NCBI RefSeq assembly: GCF_901709675.1 | Contig: NC_051095.1 | Span: forward strand, 10,739,956-10,803,955 | Direction: 5' to 3' | Source: Syngnathus acus | Taxonomy: Eukaryota; Chordata; Actinopteri; Syngnathiformes; Syngnathidae | Length of the DNA stretch: 64,000 nt | Shown: positions 1 through 11,160 of the stretch, piece after piece | How positions within the stretch are numbered: position 1 is the stretch's first letter | How the letters are laid out: every line of letters starts with the position of its first letter | Translations under genes and position numbers: made by a program | Notes under the pieces: model-generated | Database searches by the model: none | The model's input: the letters and a program-made list of their open reading frames with translations, nothing else | Told to the model about the DNA's origin: nothing

Positions 1-2334
1 GTCCGACGTGTCAAGCGTCACATACGGACTGCGTAAAGCTGGGCTCCAAGCTTTTGCTGTATTGTATTTTCGTTGTTTTTTAGTTTTATGTACTGTTTTA
101 GACAAATTGCTTCGGAATTCAACTGCTTCGCTTCTCGGCGCTCCTTCTGGACCAAATTAGCGGAGAGTTCCGGGGTTCTACTAAACATTCAAACTAGCTT
201 TAACACAGAAAGAGGCTAAAATCAAACCATTTATCTTGGATTGCAATCGCTCTGCTTTAGTCAAATGACCTAGAAGGGTTTGTTTACTAGAACACAACAT
301 TTGCTAAGCAGAAGACCATGCAACGTACTGGTAAATTGTCCTACATTTGTACACTTTGAACCTGTAAATGTGATATAAACAGTCCCAAGGGCATGCATAA
401 CTGCTGTGGACATTTCTGTCCAGAGCGTTTAATGAGTATTGCTAGCTCTTATGGATTTTTACAATGCTATTATCATTACTCTCACTTTACCTACTGGTTG
501 TGATTTGCTGTCTTATTACCAACAAAAGCGCAAAAGTAAAGATGAGAAGTTTTCTCATGTGCGTACCCTGGAGAGTTTCTGTTTAGTACCTAAAGACTTT
601 TTCAGTTCTGTTTATTGAGCGGTGTTTGGATCTTGTGGGAGATGAGCCGACAATACACACAGTGATTGAGACACCTTATTCAGTCAAGGTGTGTTCAAGA
701 ACCTTCCCAGCTGCACTCAAAGGGCAGAGGAGACCAGAGAACTAACCTGACACGGCTTATAATGTAACAAAAATCGTCTCCCTTCTGCTTATGGGGGAGC
801 CCATCTAAACAAAGCGTGTCCCCGTTCTTGTATGTGTGTTTATTTAGCTATTGTCTGCTGCCTGTGTCCCTAAATGTGGATCATTTGCAATTCTGATTCT
901 TTATTTATTTTTCCCAAATGAGGCTTTTCTGTCTCAGTGTGCTAAATAAGTTAGGAAGCACACTGGGGGCTTTGTAGCTTGCTGCTAACATGATATTGAA
1001 TTAATTATCATAGCAAAAGCAGCTATTGGATGACATCATGAAGGTTTCTGGAATAGTGATTTACATTATTTTAATATTGTGACTGTGGAAATTAGAGTAT
1101 CCTTCAATTTCTTCTTTTTGTTTCTGAAAGATTTGGCCCACGCTATCCCGGATCACATAAAAAATGCATGAACCTTGTTTCTGGGGAGAATCAAGGTCGC
1201 CTTCTAAACAATAACAACAAGAATGGCGTTGTTTTAATGAGCAATAATCAAGTGGCTATTGGAATAATTTTCAATTCCTCAGTCAAGTGCGGTCAAGGAT
1301 TATCATTGTTCTGTTCCTGCTCATTGAGACATGAGGTCTACAAGCTAGCAAGGAACTTCCTGGTAAGGTTTGATTAAATCAGTAATGACTAATAATGAGG
1401 TCATGCTGTATCTGTTCTTTACTCGGAGCATATCCAGTGCACGATGCCAACATTTTCAGATCCAATATTTCATGGTAGTGGCGTAGGCCATGGAAGAAAG
1501 ATTTTTTTTTTACGAGGATAGTGATTTTCAGGATTTCAAATTTGAGTTCAGTGCACCAATTTTCCATTGCAACGGGAGCAGTCACCAACAAGGCCAACAC
1601 TGCTAGAGATTAAATAGAAACCCGTGCAAAGCTTCATTGACTGACTCCCTCGTGTGCATGTTAACAAAAGATGGCCATATCAGCACGTCAGCAGGACATT
1701 TATTGCTGTGGAGAAAACATTTTTGGGGAATTTTCCACAGAGGAAAGCCGTAACGAGCAACTGTGGAACCAACACAGTCAAATGAGGGCTATTACATCGC
1801 TCCTGTGAGTTTGGACCATTATTACAAGCTCTTATAAATATATAATTCTCCTGCAGGAGGCTCAGCCTGTTTGAAATGTGCTTCTATATTTGGTACATGA
1901 TAATTCCCATGCACGCCAATGGATGCAATTACACAGGGGCAACTGCGAAACAGCAACTAAAGAAAACTCTTCCCCACATGCAAGCACACTAAATTACAGG
2001 ATCATTTTCATGCAATGAATACAGAGTCAACTGCTATTGGAACCTCTTGTTAATCAAGTCAGATATTGTTATGCCAGAGCACACAGACATTAGCCTTCCA
2101 TTGTATGTACAGACCTCTTATCCTGAACTGGGTTATAAGGAGATAGAGCTGGGCAAGTAACGAGGTACAGAACAGTGCTCTATTTCCCTTAATATCCAAT
2201 ATGTTCAAAGGTTAAAAGGGGGCAGAAGAGAACATTTTTTTCACAAACACATTGACGAAGGCTTTAAGAGCAAGTCAAGTAGAATGACTTTAATGAAAAA
2301 ACAGAAGTATGTGTGTGTGTGTGTGTGTGTGTTC

Positions 2335-2366
<32 letters not shown>

Positions 2367-3559
2367 GTGCGTGTTTGTGTGTGTGTGAGAGAGAGAGAGA
2401 GAAATATAGAAAGACAGAGAGAGACAGAGAACGTATCAGAGAGGCTCTTAAAGCATGTGGATGATGATAAATCAGCAAGAGCGAGAGAGAGAATGGAGAA
2501 AGGGTGCATCAGAGAGAAAATGGTGCAGAATTAGGAGATTAAAGTAGCGATGGGATTAGGCTTCAGGTTTTAATGATGTAAATGGAACAACTGTGACACA
2601 TCGTCGCCGGCCTTGCGCTCTTCCCTGCTGCCTCTCCTGCAAGCACGTTTTCTGACGATTGCGCCCAGGCGACCTCTGGACCTTTGCTTTCTCATAAATG
2701 GCACGTATTTGTTGTTCAACTTTTACAATTTCAAATATGGCATTGCTCCCCTGAGCGACACACTCTTGACAACAGCAGGAACCACCAAATTTTGTTTGGG
2801 CAGAATTTTGTTGGTATTAAATAGTCTTTCAACCCTGAGAGATACACTAAATGTAATCAATTTGAAATAACATGAATCTGGTCCATGCTGTCATTTTACA
2901 TCACTTATTCCATGGTGCAGAATGCAGATTTGAATAGAAAGCCATCCACTTTATAAATTGCTTTTCCTGTTAAGAATTGAGGGTAGCTGCAGCCTATCCA
3001 TGGTGACAAAGTAAAAGGCAGACTAAAATCACATACACTTATATACCGGTATTCCATTTGCAACAGGGGATAGGCCAATAGTCAAGCCCAAAACTATTCT
3101 TAAATATTTTCAATCTTGACTGTAAACGAGTCTAACAAAATGGGACAGTTTGTGCCACATTATTAGTTTGCGTGACTGTAGCTGCTACGGTATGGTGACC
3201 TTTAAGGGTCAAAAGGCGTAATGTCGAAGCTCAGAGAAGAACTTGTTAATGATGATGTTATTTTACAATCGTGTGGCTGTTGGACGCATATTACACTTAC
3301 TCACTTGTTTTGATTGTGCCCTTCCCTGTCACTATTAAATCAAGCATGATGATTTTTTTTTAGGATACAGACTAGTAATAAAGTCATACAGATTAGATCA
3401 TTAATCAATAATGTCATGATGTCACAGAGATAAACATCATTTGATGACATTGCATACACGGTAGGGCGGTTTTTACTAAAGGATTTTTAAAAATGCCTTG
3501 CTTGACTCACTACGCAGCGTAACGCATTTTTATGTGATTGTAAAACCGGGTAAGGCAAG
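1..3559. other. Left-end non-coding stretch, no recognised gene
   Basis: I find no recognisable exon on either strand. Open frames here are short, have no family motifs, or are simple-sequence translations of the GT/GA repeat near 2.3 kb. The region is AT-rich. It could contain 5' exons or the promoter of the giant plus-strand reading frame that begins at 3560, but I see no convincing donor/acceptor pair. Confidence 0.5.
2310..2440. repeat. GT/GA compound microsatellite
   Basis: About 80 bases of nearly perfect GT dinucleotides with a few interruptions run directly into a GA-rich tract. The histidine/threonine- and cysteine/valine-rich open frames over it come from the repeat and are not genes. 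Confidence 0.95.
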
Positions 3560-6500
3560 ATGGGCATCTTTATGCTGGGTTTCGTTTTGGGTAACTTGGT
3601 CACTAAAACTGCAGAGATTATTCAGCGGTTTCTCTGCAATGAGAGGAGCGAGCCTGTTCAAGACAAACAAATTGATGACTTAGAAGTTACACCTGGACTA
3701 TCAATTTCAAGTTCTTACGCAGAAACAACAAATGGAGATGGAGTACATGTGGATCAAACCTCTGCAGATCAAATGGATTCAGAAACATCGATGAGATTGA
3801 GGCACCTAAGAAAGATTTCATCTGGAGATGCTTTAAATCCAACTCCAGTTTTGCTCGATGCTGTTCCTCCATGCACTGCTGCAATGAGTATCAATGATGA
3901 CCCTGTGGATGTACTTAATGATCCAACTGCCAGACGAGGTAGAGTAACTTTCACCATTTCTGGCATGCCTGATGATTTTAATCCCCTTGGAGATTTACAA
4001 GCCTCACATGTACAGTCAGTGCCGGGTGTTTCAAGCATGGAGGTAATAAATGGGAACGTGGACTCACTGTCAGGACCTACAGATAAACAGGATTCAACAA
4101 CTTGTGCCATGTCAAACATTCTAACACGAATACATTGTGGGATTAGTTCAAAAGCCAACGTAAATACAAGCTCTTCAGAAGAACAGGCTTCAGCAACCTG
4201 CATGTGTCACAGTTTATCAAATGATGTCAGTTGCACATGTGGATGTGACTTTGCAAATGACCTTTCACTTTTAGAGGCTACAAACTGTGAAACTGTGGCA
4301 GTGCCCCGCGATCCTATTTCCAAAGATGCACAAGATACAATCAACTGCATGCAGTCATGTCTCTTCACTGAATCCACTGTTGGTTGTTATTTTCCAAGTG
4401 ATACAACAACACCAGTTCCATGCATTGCAGCAATACCCAGAGGTATTGATAATGAGGCCATACCTAGTGATCCTAATACCAAAGAAACAGCAAGTCAAGC
4501 AGATGAGCTTCATAACACAAGATGTCTAGAAACTGCAGGTGGATCAGATATAATTGCAGACATCCTAACACTTCTAAAAAGTAGCATTCATAGTCACACA
4601 CATGAATCAATAACCTGCAACACACCAAGTATGCTTAATGAAGTTGATCCTACTGTTGGAAGTGCAAGTCCTCAGGTTGTACTTAAATTAGGTTCCACTT
4701 GTCAGGAAGACCTCGATTCAAGATGCAGTAAATTGGAATGGATTACGTCCGCCATAGATTTGGAAAATGGGTTTGGCACCATGGAAATTGTAGGCAGAGC
4801 TGATGAGAACATGGATGACTCTGGTGGCCTCACTTCAAAAGAACAAGAACAGAATTTATCTACCTCTACTCTATCAACTACAGTATTTCATTTATTTGAT
4901 GGCATTGAACATACACAAGAGTCCGATGTTGCAGTGATTGCCAACGATGACATATTTGGAGTACATTTTATTTCTCCTTATGTACAGCAACATGATCAAC
5001 CAACCAGTCCCATATCAAATATGTTGGATTTGACCACATCCACCAGTAGTTTAGATTCATCGGCTACTGTTGAGGACATGGACGACATGTGGACAGCCGA
5101 GAAAACAATTTTGGAACATAGTGGATCCTCTTCCAAAGAAGACTTAACTACAGATGATGAAATAACGGTGAACGATGATTATTCTTTGGAAGCTGATTGT
5201 GGTCTAACTTGCCAAGACCAACACGGTTTGACGATGAGTCCCATATCAAGTAAATTAGATTGGATCATGCCCACCAGTGGTAAAGAACCAAATGATGCTT
5301 TTGAAAGCATGAGCGTTATGGACAAAGCCGATGAGACCATAGCAGAATCTGATGGCCCTCATTTCATTGGTGGTTTAAAACTTCTGCTTCCAACTCCAGA
5401 TGTTGGAATGAAAGAAAAAGATGATGATACATTAGAAACTAACCGTTCTCTTACTTACCAAGACCAAGCTGATTCGACGATGAGTCCCATTCCAAATAAA
5501 TTGGATACGGTCACGCCCACCAGCAGTTTACAATTGCCTGAAAATACGGAAGCTACACCAAAAACTAATGCAACCATAGATGAACCTTGTGGTCCTACTT
5601 TGAAAGAACAAGAGGATTCTACTACCGCTCCCTCATCAACTACGCTCAATAATGACAATGAAGGTTTAAAACTTGCACAAGAGCTAGCAACTACAGCTGT
5701 TAAAGAAATTGCCCAGGGAGAGACTTTGGGCCTATCCTCTGGACCTACTTGGCAAGAGCACCATGATTTACAAACGTGTCCCATATCAACAATGTCACTC
5801 TCATCCACCAGTGATTTTGAAATCACGGGACACATGGGAAATGATTCAGCTACCTTCCCTGCATTAACGACATTCAACAATTTAATTGGTAGTTTAAACA
5901 GTTCCCATGAGCTACCAACTGCAGTGGTTGCAGCAATTGCAAAGGATGATGAAACTGATTCTAATTGTACTTGCCTACAGTACAACAATTCATCCATCTG
6001 TCCCATACCGTTGGATAGGATTACATCCGCCAATGGAATACATTCGTTAGTTCCTGATGAAAACAGAGTTATATGTAGCTCTTCCGAAATCATGGCAAAA
6101 CCAAGTGTTTCCCATTTATCAACTACACTGACTCATTCTGTTGATGAACCTGTACTACCAACACCAGATGATGCAATAATACGGACAGTTGCTGACTATT
6201 TGGAAGCTGATTGTAGTCTTACTTTCAAAGACCAACTTGATTCAACAATAAGTCCCATATCTAGTATGTGTTATTGGATCCCGTCTACTAGTAGTTTGGA
6301 ATCAGAAGCTAATATTGGAGCGGTTGAGGAGACCATGAACAAATTTAGGCTCCCTTTTTCCACAGTGCCAGAGGATTCAAGTAGCTCTGCTATAGCGTTT
6401 ACAATTCCACCTTTAGTTGGTGGTTCCAGATTTACAACTCCAACTCCAGAGGTTGAGTTAATGAAAAAAGAGAATGACAATTTGCAAATCGAATTTATTC

Positions 6501-9500
6501 CTGCTTTCCAAGAGCAGCGCAATTCAACAATCAGTCCTATTCCAAGTATGTTTGATTGGATCACGTCGACCTGTGATTTGGAATCAGCAGCTGCTTTTGC
6601 GAACATGAATGTTGTGGAACGAATTGATCACACAGTGGCAGAACCCAGTGGCCCAATTTCCAGAGAATGCAGTGATTTAACATCTGCTGTATCAACTACA
6701 CTGGATGAAATGAGTCCCATTGGTGGCTCCACCAACCAACATCAACATGAAGCATCAAGAATCAGTCCTATATCAAGTTTGGTGGATTGGATCATGTCCA
6801 CCAGTGGTTTAGAATTGGCAGCTGGTGTTGAAGGGACAGACATTATTGGTAAAAACGATGAAACCACAATAAAACACAGTAGTACAACGTTCAAAGAACC
6901 AGAGAATTTAGCTAACCCCCATTTATCATGCATCCTTCATAATACCAATCCCACTGATGTGCCACAAACTCCCAAAGTTGCAATTTTAGCAGGAGAAGAC
7001 GCTGTTGAAATCAATTGTGGTCCTACTTGCCAACGAGAGTCCCAAACCAATCCCATATCCAGTATGTTGGACTGGATAAAGTCAAGCAAGGGTTTGGATG
7101 CTGCTGTTGAAAACACGGGAGTGATCATTAGAGATAATGGGACAGAGGGAGAAACTACTGGCCTTACTTTGAATATTCCCCAACATCCAACTCCCTCCAA
7201 TATGTCAATTAACCATGAATTCAAGCCTATTGGTGATTTAAAGACTAAACCCATGCAAGCTCCTCCAGTTGTTGAAGAAATATCAGTAGACACTAAAGCT
7301 TTGGAAGTCCATTCTGGTCATACTTACTTCAGACAACCGGATTCACTAGACTGGGGCGAATCAAGTATGCCTGACGAGAATAGCAACAGTGTTAGAGTTG
7401 AATCAGTAAATGTGTGTTCAAATCCCCTTGCTCCATTCATGGCAACCATATCAAAAGAAAATGCTACTGTGACAGTACCTACTCCTGATGAACAACAGGT
7501 TTCAATAGCTGACACCTTTTCAAGTACACTAGATGAAGGTAATGATACTGACACTTTACAGAAGCTCAATGTACGACCAACTTTCACCATTCTATGCTTA
7601 GCAGCAATCACTGAAAAAGCTCTGGCAACCCCTGGTATTTCTGCTTCCAAAGTTTCACAAGATTTCACAGTATGTTCCATGTCCAGTATGATCAATGAGA
7701 CTGATGCAAGCGAGGAAGAAGAATCTTCAAATGTACGTCCAATGGTTGGTGTTGTTGCCCAAAAGCAACATGATTCAAGAATGTGCCCGATATCAAATAT
7801 GCTAGAAGGAATCAATCCCGGGGATCATTCAGAATCTGCAGCTTTAACAACTTTTCAGTTCTTGGAAGTCTTACCTAAAAACAAGTACACCAGTGAGCCT
7901 ACAAGCAAAGATTCACAGGTCTTGGCACATAACAATATGCCAAGTGTACTTCATGATTCAAAAGATGCAGAACTGGGTAAAGAGCAATCGGTTTCATATA
8001 TTTCCCTGCAAACTCAAGATGATGCCACGTTGGAAGTACCAAGTTCTCCTTTCCAAGAAAAAAATATTTTAGGCACTGGGCCTTCAAGCATGCTTGCTGG
8101 GATCATAAACAGTGATGGATTAGAATCAGCATCTGTTCAGTGCATGGTAGCCATACCTGCAGAGAAGGAGACAGGGGCAATAACTAGTGGACGTACTTTC
8201 AGGGATTCACATAATTCAAATGATTTCCAGATTTCAAGTGAACTTTCTAAGACCAACCCCTCTGATGGTTTAGAAGCTGCAGAAACTTTCCCAACCCAAG
8301 ATATTCCATGCAGTGAATTAGCAACATATGATCAATTGGAAGAACTGTCTACTGTTCTTCATGACATAAGAAGTTTGATTCATGAAATCAATTCAAGTAA
8401 AGTTTTAAAAGATGGATTAATGCAGACGACACTACATAGTGAGTGCGTTGCCGTAATGTATGAAGATAATGTCTCGCTGGGAAAACTATCTTGTTCTAAT
8501 TTCAAAGAACATCCTGATTCATTTACTCTGCCTTTGAGTGATCTCGATGAGATAAAATCCACAGATAATTTCAAATTTGAATCTGTGTCACCATGTACAA
8601 CTGTTCAGTACATTGAAGCCATAAATGGAGTTGATAATCCTCAAAAGTCAAATGATCTTCAAATCCCTAATGCACTTCCGGAGACTGATCCCACTGATGG
8701 TTTAGAAGATGTACATATTCTACAAACCCAAGATAGTTCATGCGCTGAAGTATTGGATCATTTCGATGACACTTTGGAGGGACTGTCTTCTCTTAATTCC
8801 CAAGACCGACACGCTTCAACAAGTTTTGACATAGTAGCAAGTACCATTCATGAGATTGATACCAGCGTTAATTCTGAAATCAAATTTAGGCAATCAACTG
8901 AAGATGTTCCGTGCATTGCAGTAAGTGATAACGATGATGCCATTTTAGAAATGCTTTCTAGTTTTCCTTTCCAAGAATATTATGATTCAGCAACCTGGCC
9001 TACCATGACTGAGATGGATGAGAACGGATTCATTGATAGAGTTGAACCTACAGCTGTTTCACAACAAGCAAGTCTTCAGTGTTTGAAAGGCAACTCTGGA
9101 GATGATGAGGCAGAGGCAGAAAGTGGAGCACTTTCCTTTGGGGAGTCACATCATTTAAATAACTTCCCAATTCTCTCTGAGACCTATACTGCTGATGGTT
9201 TAGAAAAAACCCATTTGCGGACAACCCAAGGTATCCCATGCTTTGAGTTAATGGCCAAACATGATGATGCATTAGAAGAACAGTGTCCTCTCAATTCACA
9301 AGAGCTCCATGATTTAACAACTTTGTTTCATGAGGTCGATACCAATGATGATTTAAAAGCTGAATTTATGAAACTATCAACTGATGTTCCATGGACTGCA
9401 ATAATGGATAAAGAGGATACGTCTTTGGAAAAGGTTTCTAGTTCTACATTGCAAGAGCCACATGATGCAGAAATCTGCAGTACACCAAATGTGCTTGATG

Positions 9501-10546
9501 AGATCACAGCCAAAGATGGATTAGAATCTGCATCGTATATTCCGTACGTAAATTCGGAATGTATGGAAAGTGGACTTTCTAAAAGTTATGCCATTGATGG
9601 TTTAGAAACTGCACATCCGATACCAATTCAAGATGTTCCCTGCATTTCAAGACTCAAATCTAATGCCATATTAGAAGCGCAAGAAATCCCATCCTTTAAG
9701 TTATTGGCTCAATATGGTGTATTAGAAGAGCTGTCTCCTCTTAATTCAGAAGAGCTCCATGATTTAACAAGTTCATTTAATGAGAACAATTCCAATGATG
9801 ATTTGGAAGCTGAACGTACGGAACTATGGAATGACGTACCATGCATTGCAGTAATGGATAACGAGGATGTCACTTTGGAAACGTTTCTGAGTTCTCCATT
9901 GCAAGAACAACACGACTCAGAAACTTGGACTTCTCCAAGTGTGCTTGATGAGATCACAGCCAGAGATGGGCTAGAATCTACAGATTTTTTACCATACACA
10001 AATTCTGAATATGTGGACATAGGACCTTTGAATCCCACTGCCTCCGATGATTGCAAAACGGCACCAATCCAAGATGTTCCTTGCATTTCAAGACTGCCTA
10101 CAAATGATGGCATATTCAAAGAACCCTGTTCCATTAAAGCCCAAGAGTTGCAGGACTCAGAAACGTTCAATATTCCAAGTACGATCAAATTCGTTGAGGA
10201 TTCGGGAGTTGAATTTATACAACCGACTCCATATTTTCACAGTTTCACAGAAATTGATAAAGATTGTGATACTACTGAAAATCTTTCTAATTTTGTTTTC
10301 GAGGAACAAAATAGTTTAGAAACCTGGTGTACTCCAGGTGTGCTCAACAATATGAAAGCCGCAGCTTTTGTTCCACATGCAAATGGTCAAAGCATGGAAG
10401 CCATATCCGAACATGACACTGCTACAGTAACTCGTGGACCTTCTTCCAGTGAGGCATTTAATTCAAATGACTTCCAAATTCCAAGTGAGACCAATCCTAC
10501 TGATTTAGAACCTGCACATGTGCCACCAACTCAAGATATTCGATGA
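3560..10546 (+). CDS. Giant single-exon ORF: 2328-aa acidic Ser/Thr-rich repeat protein, unrecognised
   Basis: A continuous 2328-codon frame; chance openness of this length in AT-rich DNA is very unlikely. I do not recognise the family. The chosen ATG (GGCAAGATGG context) follows an in-frame TAA at 3551-3553, although an upstream exon spliced at the AG just before the ATG cannot be excluded. The first about 26 residues are hydrophobic (MGIFMLGFVLGNLV), a possible membrane anchor or targeting segment; the rest is hydrophilic, acidic and rich in Ser, Thr, Asp and Glu. The middle carries at least ten degenerate units centred on a core like SPISSMLDWI followed by STSGLE, roughly 80-100 residues apart. 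The C-terminal third has longer units of about 130-165 residues containing PLNSQELHDLT, DVPCIAVMDNED and VLDEI..DGLES. I saw no catalytic domain, zinc finger or clear coiled coil. The decayed tail beyond the stop suggests that the frame was once longer. Confidence 0.7.
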   Translation: MGIFMLGFVLGNLVTKTAEIIQRFLCNERSEPVQDKQIDDLEVTPGLSISSSYAETTNGDGVHVDQTSADQMDSETSMRLRHLRKISSGDALNPTPVLLDAVPPCTAAMSINDDPVDVLNDPTARRGRVTFTISGMPDDFNPLGDLQASHVQSVPGVSSMEVINGNVDSLSGPTDKQDSTTCAMSNILTRIHCGISSKANVNTSSSEEQASATCMCHSLSNDVSCTCGCDFANDLSLLEATNCETVAVPRDPISKDAQDTINCMQSCLFTESTVGCYFPSDTTTPVPCIAAIPRGIDNEAIPSDPNTKETASQADELHNTRCLETAGGSDIIADILTLLKSSIHSHTHESITCNTPSMLNEVDPTVGSASPQVVLKLGSTCQEDLDSRCSKLEWITSAIDLENGFGTMEIVGRADENMDDSGGLTSKEQEQNLSTSTLSTTVFHLFDGIEHTQESDVAVIANDDIFGVHFISPYVQQHDQPTSPISNMLDLTTSTSSLDSSATVEDMDDMWTAEKTILEHSGSSSKEDLTTDDEITVNDDYSLEADCGLTCQDQHGLTMSPISSKLDWIMPTSGKEPNDAFESMSVMDKADETIAESDGPHFIGGLKLLLPTPDVGMKEKDDDTLETNRSLTYQDQADSTMSPIPNKLDTVTPTSSLQLPENTEATPKTNATIDEPCGPTLKEQEDSTTAPSSTTLNNDNEGLKLAQELATTAVKEIAQGETLGLSSGPTWQEHHDLQTCPISTMSLSSTSDFEITGHMGNDSATFPALTTFNNLIGSLNSSHELPTAVVAAIAKDDETDSNCTCLQYNNSSICPIPLDRITSANGIHSLVPDENRVICSSSEIMAKPSVSHLSTTLTHSVDEPVLPTPDDAIIRTVADYLEADCSLTFKDQLDSTISPISSMCYWIPSTSSLESEANIGAVEETMNKFRLPFSTVPEDSSSSAIAFTIPPLVGGSRFTTPTPEVELMKKENDNLQIEFIPAFQEQRNSTISPIPSMFDWITSTCDLESAAAFANMNVVERIDHTVAEPSGPISRECSDLTSAVSTTLDEMSPIGGSTNQHQHEASRISPISSLVDWIMSTSGLELAAGVEGTDIIGKNDETTIKHSSTTFKEPENLANPHLSCILHNTNPTDVPQTPKVAILAGEDAVEINCGPTCQRESQTNPISSMLDWIKSSKGLDAAVENTGVIIRDNGTEGETTGLTLNIPQHPTPSNMSINHEFKPIGDLKTKPMQAPPVVEEISVDTKALEVHSGHTYFRQPDSLDWGESSMPDENSNSVRVESVNVCSNPLAPFMATISKENATVTVPTPDEQQVSIADTFSSTLDEGNDTDTLQKLNVRPTFTILCLAAITEKALATPGISASKVSQDFTVCSMSSMINETDASEEEESSNVRPMVGVVAQKQHDSRMCPISNMLEGINPGDHSESAALTTFQFLEVLPKNKYTSEPTSKDSQVLAHNNMPSVLHDSKDAELGKEQSVSYISLQTQDDATLEVPSSPFQEKNILGTGPSSMLAGIINSDGLESASVQCMVAIPAEKETGAITSGRTFRDSHNSNDFQISSELSKTNPSDGLEAAETFPTQDIPCSELATYDQLEELSTVLHDIRSLIHEINSSKVLKDGLMQTTLHSECVAVMYEDNVSLGKLSCSNFKEHPDSFTLPLSDLDEIKSTDNFKFESVSPCTTVQYIEAINGVDNPQKSNDLQIPNALPETDPTDGLEDVHILQTQDSSCAEVLDHFDDTLEGLSSLNSQDRHASTSFDIVASTIHEIDTSVNSEIKFRQSTEDVPCIAVSDNDDAILEMLSSFPFQEYYDSATWPTMTEMDENGFIDRVEPTAVSQQASLQCLKGNSGDDEAEAESGALSFGESHHLNNFPILSETYTADGLEKTHLRTTQGIPCFELMAKHDDALEEQCPLNSQELHDLTTLFHEVDTNDDLKAEFMKLSTDVPWTAIMDKEDTSLEKVSSSTLQEPHDAEICSTPNVLDEITAKDGLESASYIPYVNSECMESGLSKSYAIDGLETAHPIPIQDVPCISRLKSNAILEAQEIPSFKLLAQYGVLEELSPLNSEELHDLTSSFNENNSNDDLEAERTELWNDVPCIAVMDNEDVTLETFLSSPLQEQHDSETWTSPSVLDEITARDGLESTDFLPYTNSEYVDIGPLNPTASDDCKTAPIQDVPCISRLPTNDGIFKEPCSIKAQELQDSETFNIPSTIKFVEDSGVEFIQPTPYFHSFTEIDKDCDTTENLSNFVFEEQNSLETWCTPGVLNNMKAAAFVPHANGQSMEAISEHDTATVTRGPSSSEAFNSNDFQIPSETNPTDLEPAHVPPTQDIR

Positions 10547-11160
10547 ATTGAAGAATTGTCAAATATGAAAATGCCTTCTCTTAACTCTCAAGATCCACGT
10601 TTCAACAACAACGTATCAGCTACATTTCACTTGATTGACTCACCCAAGACCTTTCATTCATTTCAATGAATGATGATGCTTTGGAAATAGTACTTTACCT
10701 GTTTTATTTCCAAGTACAATTTAATTTAGAAAACTGCCGTAGTTCAAGTGTGCCTGATCAAATCAAACCCACAGAAGGATTGGGAACAGCAGTTGTTAAC
10801 TGCTCAATGCAAAGAAGCCACGTTTGGAAATTATGAACGATGAATGATGATGGTTTCCAATCCCCAAATTCCAGACTGATTCCAGATGTCCCACACTTGC
10901 CTTAATGGATAGAGGACAACTCTTTGGAAATGATTTCTAATTTTCCTATCGGATACAGTATCTTGATTGACAAACCTTGCCTTCTTAGAAGTGTGCTTGA
11001 TTCAATCGTTTCCCAAAGACGATTCACATCTGCAGATGTGTTCGCAGCTTTTCACTGGAAACCATACCAAGAATCGACTACACCTGTGAATCTACTTCTA
11101 GAGAGCAACATGATAGGATGTTTAATGAAATTAAAACTCAAATGTGAAATATGAGCCATA
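10547..11160 (+). pseudogene. Decayed repeat tail downstream of the giant ORF
   Basis: Directly after the stop at 10544-10546 the DNA still resembles the C-terminal repeat units, but it is broken by stops and frameshifts. Translated pieces include a PSLNSQDP block near 10576, matching PLNSQELHD blocks upstream, then NDDALEIV, a SSSVPDQIKPTEGLG block matching VLDEI..DGLES, and a last open piece at 10924-11154. Block order and spacing (about 430 bases) follow the intact units. The present stop therefore probably truncates a longer ancestral frame. It could instead be 3' UTR derived from old repeat copies, or, less likely, a spliced C-terminus. Confidence 0.6.

Noticed and set aside
2264-2534. 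Frames over the first GT/GA microsatellite
   Set aside because: Simple-sequence artefacts with no conserved motif.
3687-10188. Several minus-strand open frames of 60-212 codons opposite the giant ORF
   Set aside because: They are antisense shadows of a compositionally biased reading frame, broken into many pieces, and without family motifs.
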